From: Streptacidiphilus pinicola
GTDB lineage: Bacteria > Actinomycetota > Actinomycetes > Streptomycetales > Streptomycetaceae
Direction of reading: 5' to 3'
NCBI RefSeq assembly: GCF_003258295.1
Contig: NZ_QKYN01000020.1
Location: forward strand, 704 to 64,703
DNA length: 64,000 nucleotides
Part shown: piece by piece, positions 45,351-54,818 of the stretch
Position numbering within the stretch: position 1 is the first letter of the stretch
Layout of the letters: every line of letters starts with the position of its first letter
Notes under the pieces: model-generated
Databases searched by the model: none
What the model was told of the DNA's origin: nothing
What the model saw: only the letters and a program-made list of their open reading frames with translations
Program-made: the position numbers and the translations under genes

Positions 45351-45971
45351 TCACGGCCACCTCCGCAGCGGCTCCGGCTGTCCGGCGCCGGGCTCGGGCC
45401 TGCGGGAGGGTGAGGACGGGTCCGGCTCGCGCCACCGGGCCCGAGGTTCCGTCGCGGCGTTGGGGTGCGCGGTGCTGTCGGCGGCGGTATCGGCCGGGGT
45501 GGCGCCCGCCGGTGATCCCGCCGCCTCCGCCAGGAGCGCGCGGACCAAGGCGGCCGCCCTCGGCACGGCCTCGGCCACGGTCGGGGAGAGCTCGTCGCCC
45601 CAGTCGAAGCGCTCGCCCTCGATCCCGACGACGACCAGGCGCCCGGGCAGCAGGCCCAGCACCCGGCCGAGCTCCACTGCCTCGCCGAGGCCCAGCCCGT
45701 GGGTGTTCGCGCCGCCGCGCAGGAGCGCGGCACGCGCCAGGTCGAGTCGGTGGATCCGGCCCGGTTCGCCCGGGTGGGCGTGGACGGCGTCGATGACCAC
45801 CGCCAGGTCCCGCCCCTGCCACAGCCCCAGCAGCCGGGTGGCCTCGCCGTCGGTGTGGTCGAAGCGGTCGGCGGTCGCGCCCTCGGCGCACAGCAGCCGC
45901 AGCGCGGCGGGCGCCGCGCCGTCGTCCTGGCGGTACTCGTTGCCGATGGCGATCACGACGGTGCCGCTCAT
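45351..45971 (-). CDS. NiFe-hydrogenase maturation endopeptidase
   Basis: 206 residues. N-terminus VIAIGNEYRQDDGAAPAALR matches HyaD/HycI-type proteases, with the nickel-sensing Glu and the Asp in AVVIDAVHAH. It removes the C-terminal peptide after the last His of the large subunit once nickel is in place. It starts 7 bp after the large-subunit stop. The last about 50 residues are a low-complexity Ala/Pro/Arg tail beyond the usual family length of about 150-160. Confidence 0.88.
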   Translation of the reverse strand: MSGTVVIAIGNEYRQDDGAAPAALRLLCAEGATADRFDHTDGEATRLLGLWQGRDLAVVIDAVHAHPGEPGRIHRLDLARAALLRGGANTHGLGLGEAVELGRVLGLLPGRLVVVGIEGERFDWGDELSPTVAEAVPRAAALVRALLAEAAGSPAGATPADTAADSTAHPNAATEPRARWREPDPSSPSRRPEPGAGQPEPLRRWP

Positions 45972-45978
45972 CCGGCGG

Positions 45979-47298
45979 TCACCTCCCCTCCACGGTCAGG
46001 TCCAGGAAGTGCGTGGCGCAGGAGATGCACGGGTCGTAGTTGCGGATCGCCTGCTCGCACTGGCGGGTGAGTTCCGTGTCCTCCAGGTGCAGGCGCTGCT
46101 GGACGAAGTCACGCAGGTCCGCTTCGATCGCGGCCTGGTTCTGGGAGGTGGGCGGGACGATGTCCGCGGAGACGATCGTGCCGTCGGAGCCGAGTTCGTA
46201 GCGGTGGTAGAGCAGCCCGCGCGGTGCCTCCGTGGCGGCGTGGCCGATGCCCGCGCGCGGTGGGACCGGGACGGCCGGACGGGGCGGCGACTCGTACTCC
46301 TCGAGCAGGCGCTGCGCCTCGCGTACCGCCCACAGCACCTCGATCGCGCGGACCGCGATACTGCGGAAGGGGTTGTCGCAGGTGCCGCCCACACCCGCGA
46401 GGGCCGCCATCTGGCGCAGTTCGGCCGGGAGCAGTTCCGCGGCGATCCGCCAGCGGGCCAGCGGGCCGGTGAGGTAGTGGCGACCGTCGACCGTCGCCTG
46501 GAGGGCGGTCGAGTGCGGTGCCTGCGCCTCCACGACGTGCCGTTCGAACTCCGCGACCAAGAAGGCGGTCAGGGGCGCGACCGCGGAGGGGTAGCCGCTG
46601 TGCAGGGTGGGGGTGCCGGAGTCCAGCGGGTAGGAGTCGGGCGGTCGCAGCGCCAGCAGGGCGTGCTGGACGTGCAGGTCCGGGTAGTCCAGCTCGGCCG
46701 TCCAGGCCACCGTCTCCTCCGCGTCGCGGCGGGCGGTCCGCAGCAGCGCGGCGAGCCGGTCCAGTTCCGAGCGGTCCGGCAGCCGGTGGAAGCCACCGAG
46801 ACGCACGTTGACCGGGTGCACGGCGCGCCCGCCCAGTACCTCCATGATCTGGTTGCCCGCCTGCTTGAGCCGCAGCCCGCGCTCCACCAGCTCGCGATCC
46901 GTCCGGGCCAGCGCCAGTGCGTCGGGCAGGCCGAGGAAGTCCGGGGCGTGCAGCAGGTAGATGTGCAGGGAGTGGCTCTCGATCCACTCGCCGCAGTACA
47001 GCAGCCGCCGCAACGCGGCCAACTGGCCGTCGACGGTGACGCCGCAGGCGTCCTCGATCGCCTGGCAGGCCGTCATCTGGTAGGCGACCGGGCAGATGCC
47101 GCAGATCCGGGCGGTGATGTCCACCGGCTCGTCGTAGCGGCGACCGCGCAGCAGTGCCTCGAAGAACCGCGGCGGCTCGTAGATGCTGAGCCTGACGCTC
47201 TCCACCTCGCCGTCGCGCACCTGGACGTGCATCGCGCCCTCACCCTCGACCCGGGCGAGGGAGCCGACGCTCAGCAGACGGGTGCTGCGGTGGGTCAT
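45979..47298 (-). CDS. hyhL: Group 3b NiFe-hydrogenase large subunit
   Basis: 439 residues. The NiFe-binding cysteines are in [11 protein letters not shown] (L1) and the C-terminal DPCISCATH (L2), followed by a nine-residue peptide FLDLTVEGR to be cleaved after His. It resembles the alpha subunit of bidirectional NAD(P)-linked hydrogenases (sulfhydrogenase-like, HyhL). It oxidises or produces H2 in the cytoplasm. ATG 47298 overlaps the small-subunit stop (ATGA). Confidence 0.94.
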   Translation of the reverse strand: MTHRSTRLLSVGSLARVEGEGAMHVQVRDGEVESVRLSIYEPPRFFEALLRGRRYDEPVDITARICGICPVAYQMTACQAIEDACGVTVDGQLAALRRLLYCGEWIESHSLHIYLLHAPDFLGLPDALALARTDRELVERGLRLKQAGNQIMEVLGGRAVHPVNVRLGGFHRLPDRSELDRLAALLRTARRDAEETVAWTAELDYPDLHVQHALLALRPPDSYPLDSGTPTLHSGYPSAVAPLTAFLVAEFERHVVEAQAPHSTALQATVDGRHYLTGPLARWRIAAELLPAELRQMAALAGVGGTCDNPFRSIAVRAIEVLWAVREAQRLLEEYESPPRPAVPVPPRAGIGHAATEAPRGLLYHRYELGSDGTIVSADIVPPTSQNQAAIEADLRDFVQQRLHLEDTELTRQCEQAIRNYDPCISCATHFLDLTVEGR

Positions 47299-48071
47299 CG
47301 GCCGGCCTCCTCGGCTGCTTCCGCGAAGGCCGGAGCCTCCGCGTTGAAGGTGCGGTAGAGCCGGGCCACGTCCTCGTCGGCCACACCGTCCGCGCGCAGC
47401 AGCGGCAGCAGCGCACGGGTGTTGGGGTCCGCCTTGGGGCCGAAGCACCCGAAGCAGCCACGGCCGAAGGCCGGGCACAGTGCGCCGCAGCCGGCCTGGG
47501 TGACCGGTCCCAGGCAGGGCGTGCCGTGGGCGACGGTGACGCAGGTGACGCCGCGTCGCTTGCACTCGAAGCAGACGCTGTGGTCCGGGACGTCCGGCTT
47601 GCGTCCGGCCAGGAAGGCCGTGACGACCTCCAGCAGCTGCCGCTTGTCGACGGGGCATCCGCGCAGTTCGAAGTCGACCGGGACGTGCTGCGCGATCGGC
47701 GTCGAGGTCGCCAGCGCGTCGATGTACTCCGGGCGGGCGTAGACGACCGAACGCAGCTTGTCGAAGTCGCGCGCGTTGCGCAGCGCCTGGACGCCGCCCG
47801 CCGTCGCGCAGGCGCCGATGGTCACCAGGACACGGGACTGCGCCCGGATCTCGCGGATCCGTTCGATGTCGGTCCGCGTGGCGATCGAGCCCTCGACCAG
47901 CGAGAGGTCGTACGGGCCGGGACCGGTGTCCCGCGAGGCCTCCAGGAAGTAGGCGATCTCAACCTGGTCGGCCAGCGGGAGCAGGTCCTCCTCGCAGTCG
48001 AGCAGGGTCAGCTGGCAGCCGTCGCAGGAGGAGAACTTCCACACGGCGAGGCGGGGGCGGGACGCTGACAT
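47295..48071 (-). CDS. hyhS: Group 3b NiFe-hydrogenase small subunit
   Basis: 258 residues. Proximal-cluster cysteines in [23 protein letters not shown] and [10 protein letters not shown]; the C-terminal part has further cysteine groups ([31 protein letters not shown]) for the medial and distal [4Fe-4S] clusters. No Tat signal, so cytoplasmic. It transfers electrons between the NiFe site and the diaphorase subunits. Confidence 0.94.
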   Translation of the reverse strand: MSASRPRLAVWKFSSCDGCQLTLLDCEEDLLPLADQVEIAYFLEASRDTGPGPYDLSLVEGSIATRTDIERIREIRAQSRVLVTIGACATAGGVQALRNARDFDKLRSVVYARPEYIDALATSTPIAQHVPVDFELRGCPVDKRQLLEVVTAFLAGRKPDVPDHSVCFECKRRGVTCVTVAHGTPCLGPVTQAGCGALCPAFGRGCFGCFGPKADPNTRALLPLLRADGVADEDVARLYRTFNAEAPAFAEAAEEAGR

Positions 48072-48087
48072 CGGGCGCGACCTCCTC

Positions 48088-48978
48088 TCACAGTTCGTGG
48101 ACGGCGAGCAGGCCGGCCGCCTGCTCCCAGGTGAAGACCGGCCCGTCGCGGCAGACCAGGACCTGACCGAGCTGGCAGTGGCCGCACCAGGCCGTGGCGC
48201 AGCGCATGTTGCGCTCCAGCGAGAGCCGGATCCGCCCGGGGGCGACGCCGCGCAGCAGCAGCGCCTCGGCGCTCGCCCGCATCATGGGCTCGGGGCCACA
48301 GACGAAGGCGGTGGTGCGCTCGGGACGGAACACGGCGTGGCGCAGCTGATCGGTGACCAGCCCGACGGCGCCGGTCCAGCCGGGCTCGGCGCGGTCGACG
48401 GTGATCTTCGCCTCGCCGAGCGCGTGCCACTGCGTCAGATCGGTGCGGTGGACCAGCTCCTGCGGGCTGCGGGCGCCGACCAGAACGGTCAGCCAGCCGT
48501 AGGCGCCGGGCTGGGACAGTGCCTGCAGCACGACCGGGCGCAGTGGCGAGAGCCCGAGGCCGCCCGCCATGACGACCAGGTCCTCGCCCGGGGCCGTGCC
48601 CAGTGGGGTCACGGGATCGTCGTCCTCGAGCGGGCGGATTCCGAGGGCCCAGTCGTTGCCGAACGGACCGCGCACCCCGATCACCTCGCCCGGCCGCAGC
48701 CGGCAGATCGCTTCGCTGACCTTGCCGACGGCGCGGACGGTGTGGGCCAGTGCGTCGCCGCCGGGCGCGATGGCGCTGACGGAGACGGGGATCTCTCCGA
48801 TGCCGAAGGCGTACAGCATGGAGAACTGGCCGGGCCGGTAGCGGGGCAGCGCCTCGCCCAGCGGGACCAGATCGAGGGTCACGGTGTCGGCAGTCTCCCG
48901 CAGCCGGTGGCGCACCAGGTAGGGGAGCGGGATCGCGGCGTCCACGGTGCCGTCGGGGACGACGGCGGTACTGGTCAT
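48088..48978 (-). CDS. hyhG: Hydrogenase diaphorase subunit (FAD/NAD(P)H and 2Fe-2S)
   Basis: 296 residues of the ferredoxin-reductase type: FAD-binding motif [11 protein letters not shown], pyridine-nucleotide glycine loop [22 protein letters not shown], and a C-terminal cysteine cluster [17 protein letters not shown] binding [2Fe-2S]. This is the gamma subunit of group 3b hydrogenases and is related to AsrB. ATG 48978 overlaps the preceding stop (ATGA). Confidence 0.92.
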   Translation of the reverse strand: MTSTAVVPDGTVDAAIPLPYLVRHRLRETADTVTLDLVPLGEALPRYRPGQFSMLYAFGIGEIPVSVSAIAPGGDALAHTVRAVGKVSEAICRLRPGEVIGVRGPFGNDWALGIRPLEDDDPVTPLGTAPGEDLVVMAGGLGLSPLRPVVLQALSQPGAYGWLTVLVGARSPQELVHRTDLTQWHALGEAKITVDRAEPGWTGAVGLVTDQLRHAVFRPERTTAFVCGPEPMMRASAEALLLRGVAPGRIRLSLERNMRCATAWCGHCQLGQVLVCRDGPVFTWEQAAGLLAVHEL

Positions 48979-50174
48979 GACGGGCCCTCCTCGGATGCGC
49001 CGGCCTCCCCGCGCAGGCGGGCGGCCTCGACGGTGAGGTCGATGCCGACGGGGCACCAGACGATGCAGCGGCCGCAGCCGACGCATCCGCTGCTGCCGAA
49101 CTGGTCGTGCCAGGTGCCGAGCTTGTGGGTGAGCCACTGGCGGTAGCGGCTCTTGCCGGAGGTCCGGACGGAGCCTCCGTGGACGTAGGAGAAATCGAGG
49201 TCGAAGCAGGAGTCCCAGCGGCGCCAGCGCTCCGCATGGTCACCGGTCAGATCGGTGGTGTCCTCGGTGGTGGTGCAGAAGCAGGTCGGGCATACGAGCG
49301 TACAGTTCCCGCAGGTCAGACAGCGGGAGGCGACCTCGTCCCAGACCGGCGAGTCGAGCGTCTCGGCGAGCACGTCGCGCAGGCCCTCGGCCTCCAGCTC
49401 CCGGCCCATCCGCTGCTCGGCCGCTTCCGTCTGACACCGGGCCCGCTCGCCCAGCTCCGGGTGCGGCTCGTGCAGCGGCAGCGCCGGGTCGGCCAGCACC
49501 TCCGCGCCGCGCGGACTGTGCGCGGAGATGAGCAGCCGGACGCCGTCACGGTCGGCGATCTCGTGGACCGCCAGATCGCAGGGTGCGTCCTCGCGCAGAC
49601 CGGGACCGGTGCCGACGGAGGCGCAGAAGCACAGCTCGCCAGGCTCACCGCAGGCGACGGCGACGACGAACGCCGCCTCGCGGCGCGGGGCGTAGACCGG
49701 GTCGCGGAAGGCGCCGCCGACCAGGACCCGGTCCTGCCGGGCGATGGCGGCCAGGTCGCACGGGTGCACGCCGAACAGCGCGTAGCGGGGGGTGGGCGCG
49801 GTCTCCTCCGTCTCCGGGGTGAAGGTGACCGCGCCCTCCTCGTCCCGGTCCGCCTGCCACATCCGGGCTCGCTCGGGGTGCAGGAAGGTCTTCCACGACT
49901 GCGGGCCGGCCGAGTGGGCGAACGCCGCCCGGTCCTGGCGACGGCGCAGCCGGTAGCCGCCAGGGGCGAGAGCCACGCCCACGCCGTAGGGGAGTTCGGC
50001 GGCCGAGTCCAGCTGGGCCAGGACCACGGCACCGTCCCGCTCGGTCGGACCTACCACCGTCCAGCCGCGCGTGGTGAGGACGTCGAACAGGGCCTGGAGG
50101 TCCTCCTGGGCCAGCTCGCGCGGCCGCGCGTCGGCGGCGGGCGCGCTCTGCGGTGCTCCGGTGTCCGGTGCCAT
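48975..50174 (-). CDS. hyhB: Hydrogenase 4Fe-4S electron-transfer subunit (beta)
   Basis: 399 residues, related to AsrA. C-terminal ferredoxin-like domain with two clusters: CLTCGNCTLVCPTCFC and CVGCGRCIVWCP. Upstream conserved FGVHPCDLAAIARQD and CFCASVGTG. It links the diaphorase with the small subunit. A GGGAGG ribosome site precedes ATG 50174. It begins 26 bp after the CBS gene, so the operon runs CBS-hyhB-hyhG-hyhS-hyhL-protease. Confidence 0.92.
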   Translation of the reverse strand: MAPDTGAPQSAPAADARPRELAQEDLQALFDVLTTRGWTVVGPTERDGAVVLAQLDSAAELPYGVGVALAPGGYRLRRRQDRAAFAHSAGPQSWKTFLHPERARMWQADRDEEGAVTFTPETEETAPTPRYALFGVHPCDLAAIARQDRVLVGGAFRDPVYAPRREAAFVVAVACGEPGELCFCASVGTGPGLREDAPCDLAVHEIADRDGVRLLISAHSPRGAEVLADPALPLHEPHPELGERARCQTEAAEQRMGRELEAEGLRDVLAETLDSPVWDEVASRCLTCGNCTLVCPTCFCTTTEDTTDLTGDHAERWRRWDSCFDLDFSYVHGGSVRTSGKSRYRQWLTHKLGTWHDQFGSSGCVGCGRCIVWCPVGIDLTVEAARLRGEAGASEEGPS

Positions 50175-50200
50175 GGCGTCCACCTCCCTGGGGTGCCTGC

Positions 50201-50914
50201 TCAGCCGTGGAACCGCTGCGGCTGCATGACGCCGCGCACGACCGGCGGTTCGAGGTCCGTGTGCGTGTCGTCGAAGGCGAAGGTGAGCCGGGAACGCAGC
50301 CCGACGACGCCGTCGACGGACCGGCACAGGCGCTCGGTGATCGGGATCAGGCTCTTGCGCTCCAGCTGCCCCTGCAGGGACACCACGCCGTCCTTCACCT
50401 CGACGGAGACGGTCGCCGGTTCGATGAGCATGACGCGCTGCAGCACCTCGGAGATGATCTCGCCGCGGATCGCCCGGTCGTCGCGCAGGAAGACCCGCAG
50501 CAGGTCGCTGCGGCTGACGATGCCGACGAGGCGGTCGGTCTCGTCGACCACAGGAAGGCGCTTCACGTGGTGACGGTCCATCATGCGGGCGGCCTCGACC
50601 ACCGACCACTCCGGGCGGGCGCTGAACACGGTGTGGGACATGAGCCCCTCGGCGTTCTCGGCGCGCGCCCGCTTGCGGTTGCTCGGACTCATCCACAGCG
50701 AGGGCGTGTGCCCCTCGGGGTCCGGCTGTCCGGACTCCTTGCGGAGCAGGTCACCCTCGGACACGACACCGACCACCCGGTGGGCGTCGTCGACAACCGG
50801 CACGGCGCTCACGTCGCGCTCGGCCAGGAGCTCGGCGACGGCCTTGAACGGGGCGTCGCGGCGGACCGTGGCGACCTGGTGGGTCATCACGTCACTGACG
50901 GTGCGGTGCTGCAT
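50201..50914 (-). CDS. CBS-pair plus BON-domain protein, first gene of the hydrogenase operon
   Basis: 237 residues. Begins MQHRTVSDVMT; CBS1 at about 1-65, a linker of about 25 residues, CBS2 (MSHTVFSARPEWSVVEAARM, then VKRLPVVDETDRLVGIVSR) and a C-terminal BON domain (about 165-225). Leading an enzyme operon suggests adenylate-dependent control or assembly. ATG 50914 follows GAGGGAGC. Paired boxes lie 104-139 bp upstream. Confidence 0.9.
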   Translation of the reverse strand: MQHRTVSDVMTHQVATVRRDAPFKAVAELLAERDVSAVPVVDDAHRVVGVVSEGDLLRKESGQPDPEGHTPSLWMSPSNRKRARAENAEGLMSHTVFSARPEWSVVEAARMMDRHHVKRLPVVDETDRLVGIVSRSDLLRVFLRDDRAIRGEIISEVLQRVMLIEPATVSVEVKDGVVSLQGQLERKSLIPITERLCRSVDGVVGLRSRLTFAFDDTHTDLEPPVVRGVMQPQRFHG

Positions 50915-51017
50915 CGCGGTGCTCCCTCGCTGCGGGTCGCGTCCGCTGCGGACGCGCGTCGGGCGGGCCCTGTGGGGTCCTGACTCCACGGTCCGCCCGC
51001 AGGCGATCAGGCGCGAT

Positions 51018-51053
51018 GGGCCGAACGGACCCTGCTGCAAGGCCGACCAGGCA
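51018..51053. promoter_or_regulatory. Paired DevR-type boxes upstream of the hydrogenase operon
   Basis: GGGCCGAACGGACC at 51018 (11 of 12) and AGGCCGACCAGGCA at 51040 (8 of 12), starts 22 bp apart. They also face the divergent small membrane protein gene at 51197. The 282-bp gap holds no other feature. Confidence 0.7.
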
Positions 51054-51196
51054 CATACGCGGGGTCCGTTGCCGGCCCGAGGACGATCGGCGACGTCGCG
51101 GGGACCTCCGGCCCCACGCCCGGCCGGTGGGCGCCCGAGCACGCTCGGGACAGGTTCTGCGAGAGCGCGGGACGCGAGGCGAAGGGCGGGACGGCT

Positions 51197-51403
51197 GTGA
51201 CGACGACTCTTCTCGACCTGAAGTTCTGGGTGGTGCTCGGCACGCTGAGCGTGGCGGGCGCCGCGGTCGCGATCGGGCTCACGCTGGCCCTGGAGCGGGT
51301 GGCGGCGCGCCGGCACGGGCGGCCCTGCGCGCCTGCACACGCGAACCGATGGCGCTCGCGCCGCCGAGGCGGCGCCGCTGGGGCCGCCCGGCCTCCGGGG
51401 TGA
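51197..51403 (+). CDS. Small single-helix membrane protein
   Basis: 68 residues: short N-terminus (LLDLKFW), one transmembrane helix (about 11-32), then a strongly basic tail. GTG 51197 has a purine-rich site upstream. Its last codons lie in a terminator stem, so the C-terminal GAAGAARPPG is partly dictated by the hairpin. Function unknown. Confidence 0.5.
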   Translation: MTTTLLDLKFWVVLGTLSVAGAAVAIGLTLALERVAARRHGRPCAPAHANRWRSRRRGGAAGAARPPG

Positions 51404-51416
51404 GGCCGGGCGGCCC
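51381..51416. terminator. Terminator after the small membrane protein gene
   Basis: GGGCCGCCCGGCCTC and GAGGCCGGGCGGCCC form a perfect 15-bp stem with a 6-base loop. It overlaps the 3' end and stop codon of the small gene. Confidence 0.85.
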
Positions 51417-51491
51417 TTCCCGGGGCAGGAGCGCCGTGGCGCACTGGACTTGGGTGAGCGCACCCGAGCCGCCCTGACGAAGGAGACTGCC

Positions 51492-52388
51492 ATGTCGTTC
51501 GCAGACGGCGACCTGAGCCGCATCGTGGTCGGCGTGGACGGGACACCCGAGAGCCGGCACGCCGTGGCGTGGGCGCTGGACGAGGCGGCTCGCCGCAAAG
51601 AGGCCGTGGAGCTCGTGCACGCCTACGAGTACCCACCGCCGCTGCTGCCCTTCTACGACGCGGCGACGGAACTCGGAGAGGACCACCTGCGCGAGGTGGC
51701 CCGTGACGCGATGGCCCGCGAGGCGGCTGACGCCGCCGCGCGCGAGCCGGGTGTGCCGGTGACCGGTCAGGTCCGCGCGGGCGCGCCCATCGAGGTGTTG
51801 TTGGACGCCGCGCGCGGCGCTCGGCTGCTGGTCGTGGCGACGCGCGGGATCGGGGCCCTGGGCGAGTTGGTGGTCGGCTCGACCGGCACCGCCCTGGCCG
51901 GCCAGGCAGCGTGTCCCGTGGTGATCGTCCCCTCCCCGAATGAGGCCGGCACCGGGACCGAGCGAGGACCGGTGGTCGTCGGCGTCGACGGCTCCGCGCA
52001 CGGCCAGGCCGCGCTGCACCAGGCCATGGAGGCGGCGTCGCTGCACGGCCGCACCGTGGTCGTCGTGCACGCGTGGCATCCGGTGCCGGGCGGCCTGTCG
52101 GCGTCCGCCGCCGCACAGCAGCGACGCTTCCGTGCCGACGAGGTCTCGCACCAACTCCTCGTCTCCGAGACGCTCGCGGGTGAGGGACAGCGTTTCCCCG
52201 AGGTCGCGGTCACCGCGCGCGTGGTCCAGGACCACCCGGTCCGCGCCCTGCTGGACGCGGGCCGCAGGGCGTCCTTGATCGTCGTCGGCGCCCGGGGCAC
52301 CGGCGGCTACCCCGGGCTCGCCCTCGGCTCGGTCGCGCTGGGTGTCCTCCACCACGCCACCTGCCCCGTCTGCGTCGTGCCGGACTGA
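51492..52388 (+). CDS. Tandem universal stress protein (both ATP loops intact)
   Basis: 298 residues, two UspA domains. Both nucleotide loops are complete: ATRGIGALGELVVGS and GARGTGGYPGLALGS. This is unlike its paralogues in the window, most of which keep only one. ATG 51492 follows AAGGAG. It begins 76 bp after the terminator, and the DUF1876 gene follows after 38 bp, probably on the same transcript. Confidence 0.92.
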   Translation: MSFADGDLSRIVVGVDGTPESRHAVAWALDEAARRKEAVELVHAYEYPPPLLPFYDAATELGEDHLREVARDAMAREAADAAAREPGVPVTGQVRAGAPIEVLLDAARGARLLVVATRGIGALGELVVGSTGTALAGQAACPVVIVPSPNEAGTGTERGPVVVGVDGSAHGQAALHQAMEAASLHGRTVVVVHAWHPVPGGLSASAAAQQRRFRADEVSHQLLVSETLAGEGQRFPEVAVTARVVQDHPVRALLDAGRRASLIVVGARGTGGYPGLALGSVALGVLHHATCPVCVVPD

Positions 52389-52426
52389 TCGGGCACCGGA
52401 AGGTCCATCAGAAGCGAGAAGAGGGA

Positions 52427-52717
52427 ATGACGATGAAGAGCCCGCGCCCCGAGACGGGCGTCCTCCACACCAAGACCTGGAACGTCCGTATCGACATCGT
52501 CGAGGAGCGTGACGTCACCCGCGTGCACGCCGTGCTCGACACCGGCGACAACCGTCTCCAGGCCACCTCCGCCTCGACCCGCGACCCGGTCGACCGGCCC
52601 GTTCCGGAGATCGGCGACGAGTTCGCCGCCGGACGCGCCTTGGTCGACCTCGGCTACCAGCTGCTGCGCGCGGGCAACACCGACTCCCGGGGCAACGCCG
52701 TCGACGTTCCGAAGTGA
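52427..52717 (+). CDS. DUF1876 (dsRBD-like fold) protein
   Basis: 96 residues: KTWNVRIDIVEERDVTRVHAVL, VPEIGDEFAAGRALVDLGYQ and a short tail. The family is small, common in actinobacteria next to stress genes (mycobacterial Rv2632c is DosR-linked), and of unknown function. ATG 52427 follows GAGGGA. A broken copy is at 38770-39129. Confidence 0.88.
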   Translation: MTMKSPRPETGVLHTKTWNVRIDIVEERDVTRVHAVLDTGDNRLQATSASTRDPVDRPVPEIGDEFAAGRALVDLGYQLLRAGNTDSRGNAVDVPK

Positions 52718-53055
52718 GCAGATCCCGCCCGGCGTGATCCGGGCGGGGCGCTTGGCGACGGCGATCCGTTTCATCGTTCCCAACTCCTCGGTGGTGCCCG
52801 GCAGTCAGGCGACGTAGCGGGGGGTGCGCGAGACGGTGGCGAGCTCGATCACGCCGTGCCGCCAGGTGCCTCGTGGCCGTCGGTGCGGCGGGGCGGTCCC
52901 AGGGCCGGGCGGTGCCCCTTCCGGCCGCAGGAGGGCCCATCCGTGGCGACACTGCGGAGGGGCCCTTCGGTACCCCCGGAGGTTTCCGTTCCGCGCGGTA
53001 GCCGGGAACGACGCCGCTCCGGTGGCCGCACGGGTGGGCGGCCACTGGAGCCCGA

Positions 53056-53146
53056 GGGCCGTTCGGGCCGCGCGCCAGGACCGACAGGCCCAACCAGGGC
53101 GTTCAGGGGTGACGATTCCGGGCGCCGAGTGAGGGCCGGTCGGCCC
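53056..53146. promoter_or_regulatory. Three DevR-type boxes upstream of the 53-57.6 kb operon
   Basis: GGGCCGTTCGGGCC at 53056 (11 of 12), GGACCGACAGGCCC at 53078 (10 of 12, 22 bp after the first) and GGGCCGGTCGGCCC at 53133 (12 of 12). They lie 82-172 bp before the USP start at 53228. The 510-bp gap from 52718 contains no gene I can recognise. Confidence 0.78.
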
Positions 53147-53227
53147 TGTGCAGCGCGGGCACGGCCGCGAACGCTGGGAGACGGGGAACCAGGCGGACCA
53201 ACCGGCCGCAGGAAAGGACCAGGGACG

Positions 53228-54082
53228 ATGACTCTTCCGCTGATCGTCGGGGTCGACGGCTCCGACGCGAGTCTCGCGGCGGCCGACTGGGCGGGCCACG
53301 AGGCGGCCATGACCGGCCGCGACGTGCGCCTGCTCCACGTCCGCCCCACCGACTTCTGGACGCGCCCGCAGGACGACCGGAAGGCGGAGACCGGCGAGTA
53401 CGTCCTCCAAGCCATGACCCGCCTGGCCGGTGACCTGCGCCAGGCGCACCCGGGACTGCGCGTCGACGTCGAGACGGTGACCGGCCCCGTGGATCTCACC
53501 CTGCTGCGCACCGCCGACGAGTCCGGGACGCTCGTGCTCGGCACCCGGGGGAACGGTGGCTTCGCCGCCCTCACGCTCGGCTCGGTCGCCCAGTCGGTGG
53601 CCGCCCGGGCCCAGAGCCCGGTGGTCCTGGTGCCACCTCGCGCCGCCGCGGCCGAGCCCGGCTATCGCGTCGTCGTGGGAGTGGATCCCGGTGGGGACTG
53701 CCGTCCGGTCCTGGAGTTCGCTCTGCGGAGCGCCCAGGACCACGGCGTCGTGCTGCGCGCGGTCCACGCCTGGCAGCCACCCGTGCCCTGGGGCGCCGGC
53801 CCGGTGCAGCCAGGGGAGGTCGAGCGGCACGCCATCGAGCACCAGCACGCCGTCGCCCTGCGCGAGGCCGTGGCCTTCGCCCACACGCGCTTCCCCACGG
53901 TCGAGACGACCACCGCCGAGATGTCCGGTTCGCCGGCGCGGGTGCTGGTCGAGGAGGCCGAGAAGGCTTCGCTGCTGGTCGTCGGCCGACGACGGCACCG
54001 CCCCGTATCGGCGCTCGGGCCCGTCGCCCACGCCGTCGTGCACCACGCCTGCTGTCCCGTCGCCGTCGTCCCGCACTGGTGA
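53228..54082 (+). CDS. Tandem universal stress protein, first gene of a six-gene stress operon
   Basis: 284 residues. Starts MTLPLIVGVDGSDASLAAADW, closely like the protein at 21538-22392 (MALPLIVGFDGS). Domain 1 ATP loop GTRGNGGFAALTLGS is intact; domain 2 (GRRRHRPVSALGP) is degenerate in the same way as that paralogue. The downstream genes follow at short spacing to 57652 without further boxes, suggesting one operon. Confidence 0.92.
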   Translation: MTLPLIVGVDGSDASLAAADWAGHEAAMTGRDVRLLHVRPTDFWTRPQDDRKAETGEYVLQAMTRLAGDLRQAHPGLRVDVETVTGPVDLTLLRTADESGTLVLGTRGNGGFAALTLGSVAQSVAARAQSPVVLVPPRAAAAEPGYRVVVGVDPGGDCRPVLEFALRSAQDHGVVLRAVHAWQPPVPWGAGPVQPGEVERHAIEHQHAVALREAVAFAHTRFPTVETTTAEMSGSPARVLVEEAEKASLLVVGRRRHRPVSALGPVAHAVVHHACCPVAVVPHW

Positions 54083-54104
54083 CGACCGAGAGGGAGGTCT
54101 GACC

Positions 54105-54809
54105 ATGTTCGCCGCATCCTCGCAAACGCAGTATTCCCCCCGCCGTGGCCGCCCCGGCGACCTCGGCCGCCGCATCACCCATCGGCGGCGGGAACTCGGT
54201 CTCTCCGTAGACGAGTTGGCCGAACGTGCCGGCATGGCGCCCGCCTTCGTCGAATGGGCCGAGACGCGCCCGGCCGAGCTCGGCCGGGGCGGCCTCGCCC
54301 GGATCGCGGCCGCCCTCGGCACCTCACCCCAGGAGCTGCTGGGCGGCGACCAGGGCGCCCCGCCGGGCCGTAGCGGGCCCGACAGGCGCGTGGTCCTGAC
54401 CGAACTGACGGACGAGGAGTGCCGCTGCCGACTCAGCAGCCGCGGGGTGGGCCGCGTGGTCTTCACAGTAGGAGACGAGCTGATCGTCAGGCCGGTCAAC
54501 TACCTCGTGGTGGACGGTGCCGTACTCTTCCGCACCGAGCCGGACGGAGCGCTGGCCAAGGTGGTGGGGCGGCGGGTCGTGCTCGAGGTCGACCGCCTCG
54601 ACGAAGTGCTGGCCCAGGGCTGGAGCCTCCTCGTGTCGGGCGTCGCCGAGGAGGACCGGCACGACGTCGACCGGCCTGGAACAGCGGCCGAGCAGCCGCA
54701 CCCCTGGGCGAGCGGGCCGCGCGAACTGCTGGTCCGGATCCACCCGACGAGGATCACCGGACGCGAACTCCGGCCGGGCCTCCGGTCCGCGCCGCCGCGC
54801 GGGACGTGA
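54105..54809 (+). CDS. XRE-type HTH fused to a PNPOx-fold flavin-binding domain
   Basis: 234 residues. N-terminal Cro/CI helix-turn-helix (about 22-78: GRRITHRRRELGLSVDELAE, LARIAAALGTSPQELLGG), then a split-barrel domain (about 95-220: CRCRLSSRGVGRVVFTVGDE, LIVRPVNYLVVDGAVLFRTE). The fusion suggests a regulator that senses a flavin, F420 or haem-like cofactor. GGGAGG precedes ATG 54105. It lies 22 bp after the USP gene. Confidence 0.85.
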   Translation: MFAASSQTQYSPRRGRPGDLGRRITHRRRELGLSVDELAERAGMAPAFVEWAETRPAELGRGGLARIAAALGTSPQELLGGDQGAPPGRSGPDRRVVLTELTDEECRCRLSSRGVGRVVFTVGDELIVRPVNYLVVDGAVLFRTEPDGALAKVVGRRVVLEVDRLDEVLAQGWSLLVSGVAEEDRHDVDRPGTAAEQPHPWASGPRELLVRIHPTRITGRELRPGLRSAPPRGT

Positions 54810-54818
54810 AGGAGAGCC

